A stretch of 64,000 nt of DNA, taken from the NCBI GenBank assembly GCA_913774355.1, contig CAJYGB010000017.1:62001-126000 (forward strand). Reading direction: 5' to 3'. The DNA comes from an uncultured Chryseobacterium sp. (lineage in GTDB: Bacteria > Bacteroidota > Bacteroidia > Flavobacteriales > Weeksellaceae). Below the pieces are notes generated by a model. That model did no database searches. It was not told the origin of the DNA and saw nothing but the letters and a program-made list of their open reading frames with translations. Position numbers and translations under genes: made by a program. Shown here piece after piece: positions 63,214-64,000 of this stretch. Each line of letters begins with the position of its first letter. Within the stretch, counting starts at the first letter, position 1.

Positions 63214-64000
63214 ATGGAAATGAATGTTTCAAAAAATGATGAGCAAGTAATTGCTAGAAAATCGGGAGGTCTAAACCCTGCTATTATTATTCCTATCATC
63301 TTTGCAATAGGAATTTGTATTTATTTATTCGTTCTGGGTAGTCCAGGAAACTTTAAAGATGCAGACAAACTTGGTGCAGGATCTGTTGCTTTCTCAGATG
63401 TTGAAGGAAAAGACATTCACCCAGAGTCGTTCTTAGGTATTATCTACAAAGGTGGTGTTATTGTACCGATCCTTATTACCTTCATGCTAACCGTAATCGT
63501 ATTTTCAATTGAAAGAGCATTGGTTTTAGGTAGAGCTGCAGGAAAAGGTAACTTGGATAACTTCGTAATTCAGGTAAGAAGCCTGCTGAATCAAAACAAA
63601 ATTGATGAAGCTTTGGAAGAGTGCGACAGACAGCAAGGTTCTGTTGGAAATGTTGTGAAAGAAGGTCTTACCACATACAAGGCTCTGTCTCATGATACTA
63701 CGCTGAACAAAGAACAGAAAATGGTAGCGCTTAACAAAGCGATCGAAGAAGCTACAACGCTTGAGATGCCAATGCTTGAGAAAAACATGATGATTCTTTC
63801 TACTTTAGGTACTGTTGCAACGTTAGTAGCACTTTTAGGTACGGTAATCGGGATGATCAAGGCATTCTTCGCATTAGGTTCAGGAGGTGGTACTCCGGAT
63901 GCTGCGGCTCTTTCTACAGGTATTTCCGAGGCCTTGATCAACACGGCTTTAGGTATTGGTACTTCGGCAATCGCTATCATCCTTTATAACTTCTTTACTT
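63214..64000 (+). CDS. exbB: MotA/TolQ/ExbB proton-channel protein, partial
   Basis: Open from ATG at 63214 to the window edge, 262 codons with no stop. Membrane helices near residues 22-42 (IIIPIIFAIGICIYLFVL) and 80-100, and the ExbB signature STLGTVATLVALLGTVIGMI with ALSTGISEALINTALGIG. Works with ExbD and TonB to energise outer-membrane transport. The exbD at 48278 is far away, so another exbD probably follows outside the window. Confidence 0.92.
   Translation, partial: MEMNVSKNDEQVIARKSGGLNPAIIIPIIFAIGICIYLFVLGSPGNFKDADKLGAGSVAFSDVEGKDIHPESFLGIIYKGGVIVPILITFMLTVIVFSIERALVLGRAAGKGNLDNFVIQVRSLLNQNKIDEALEECDRQQGSVGNVVKEGLTTYKALSHDTTLNKEQKMVALNKAIEEATTLEMPMLEKNMMILSTLGTVATLVALLGTVIGMIKAFFALGSGGGTPDAAALSTGISEALINTALGIGTSAIAIILYNFFT

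Overview
The window reads as a chromosomal segment of a Weeksellaceae/Chryseobacterium-like flavobacterium (Bacteroidota). Support: T9SS type B C-terminal sorting domains on giant surface proteins, many short intergenic regions carrying the Bacteroidetes sigma-factor -7 box (TAnnTTTG, often as TATCTTTG), AT-rich spacers, many lipoproteins and GT families, and housekeeping genes (tsf, gltX, leuS, rpmH, rpmF, accA, accB, accC) whose sequences fit that group. I saw no rRNA, tRNA, CRISPR array, insertion sequence or phage genes.
Layout: 1-10.7 kb holds three tandem, minus-strand paralogues encoding very large secreted proteins (IgGFc-binding-like N-terminus; C-terminal T9SS type B signal on the two complete ones); two of them carry four near-identical 83-residue modules. 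10.9-13.0 kb has tsf, a small exported protein and an XRE regulator. 13.2-16.5 kb is the accessory island: a lipoprotein whose C-terminal half is a JAB/JAMM-like domain in much more AT-rich DNA, followed by two tandem small lipoprotein paralogues (the second killed by one in-frame TGA) and a multiply frameshifted secreted-protein pseudogene. This is the part most like a polymorphic toxin/immunity locus.
16.5-20 kb holds accA, gltX and one glycosyltransferase. 20.4-33.8 kb is a surface-polysaccharide region of two converging operons: plus strand (mannose-isomerase-type cupin, propeller-like lipoprotein, GT2, GT4) and minus strand (rocD, GT9, and seven further glycosyltransferases or glycosyltransferase-like proteins, including a pair of unrecognised paralogues). 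No flippase, polymerase or ABC exporter of the polysaccharide is in the window. 34.1-36.8 kb has an uncharacterised exported protein overlapping a WG-repeat protein.
36.8-45.9 kb is housekeeping: pdxA, DUF177, rpmF, accB and accC on the minus strand; divergent ribE, a NtrY-like histidine kinase and a TrmN6-type methyltransferase on the plus strand; then ftsE, rpmH and nrnA. 46-52.5 kb contains two hydrolases, a small lipoprotein, exbD, a DsbD-type reductase and tilS. 52.5-59 kb has an OmpA-family lipoprotein, an O-methyltransferase, an SH3-NlpC/P60 peptidase, a DUF1648 membrane protein, waaA (Kdo transferase) and a convergent operon of acyltransferase, GT2 and an unknown protein. 59.5-64 kb has a lipocalin-like lipoprotein, leuS and the start of an exbB gene that runs off the right edge.
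Functionally the window joins envelope construction (lipid synthesis by AccABC, Kdo transfer, glycosyltransferases, OmpA, T9SS-exported giants) with translation genes. Start sites were corrected in several places because a -7 box overlaps the longer possible start.
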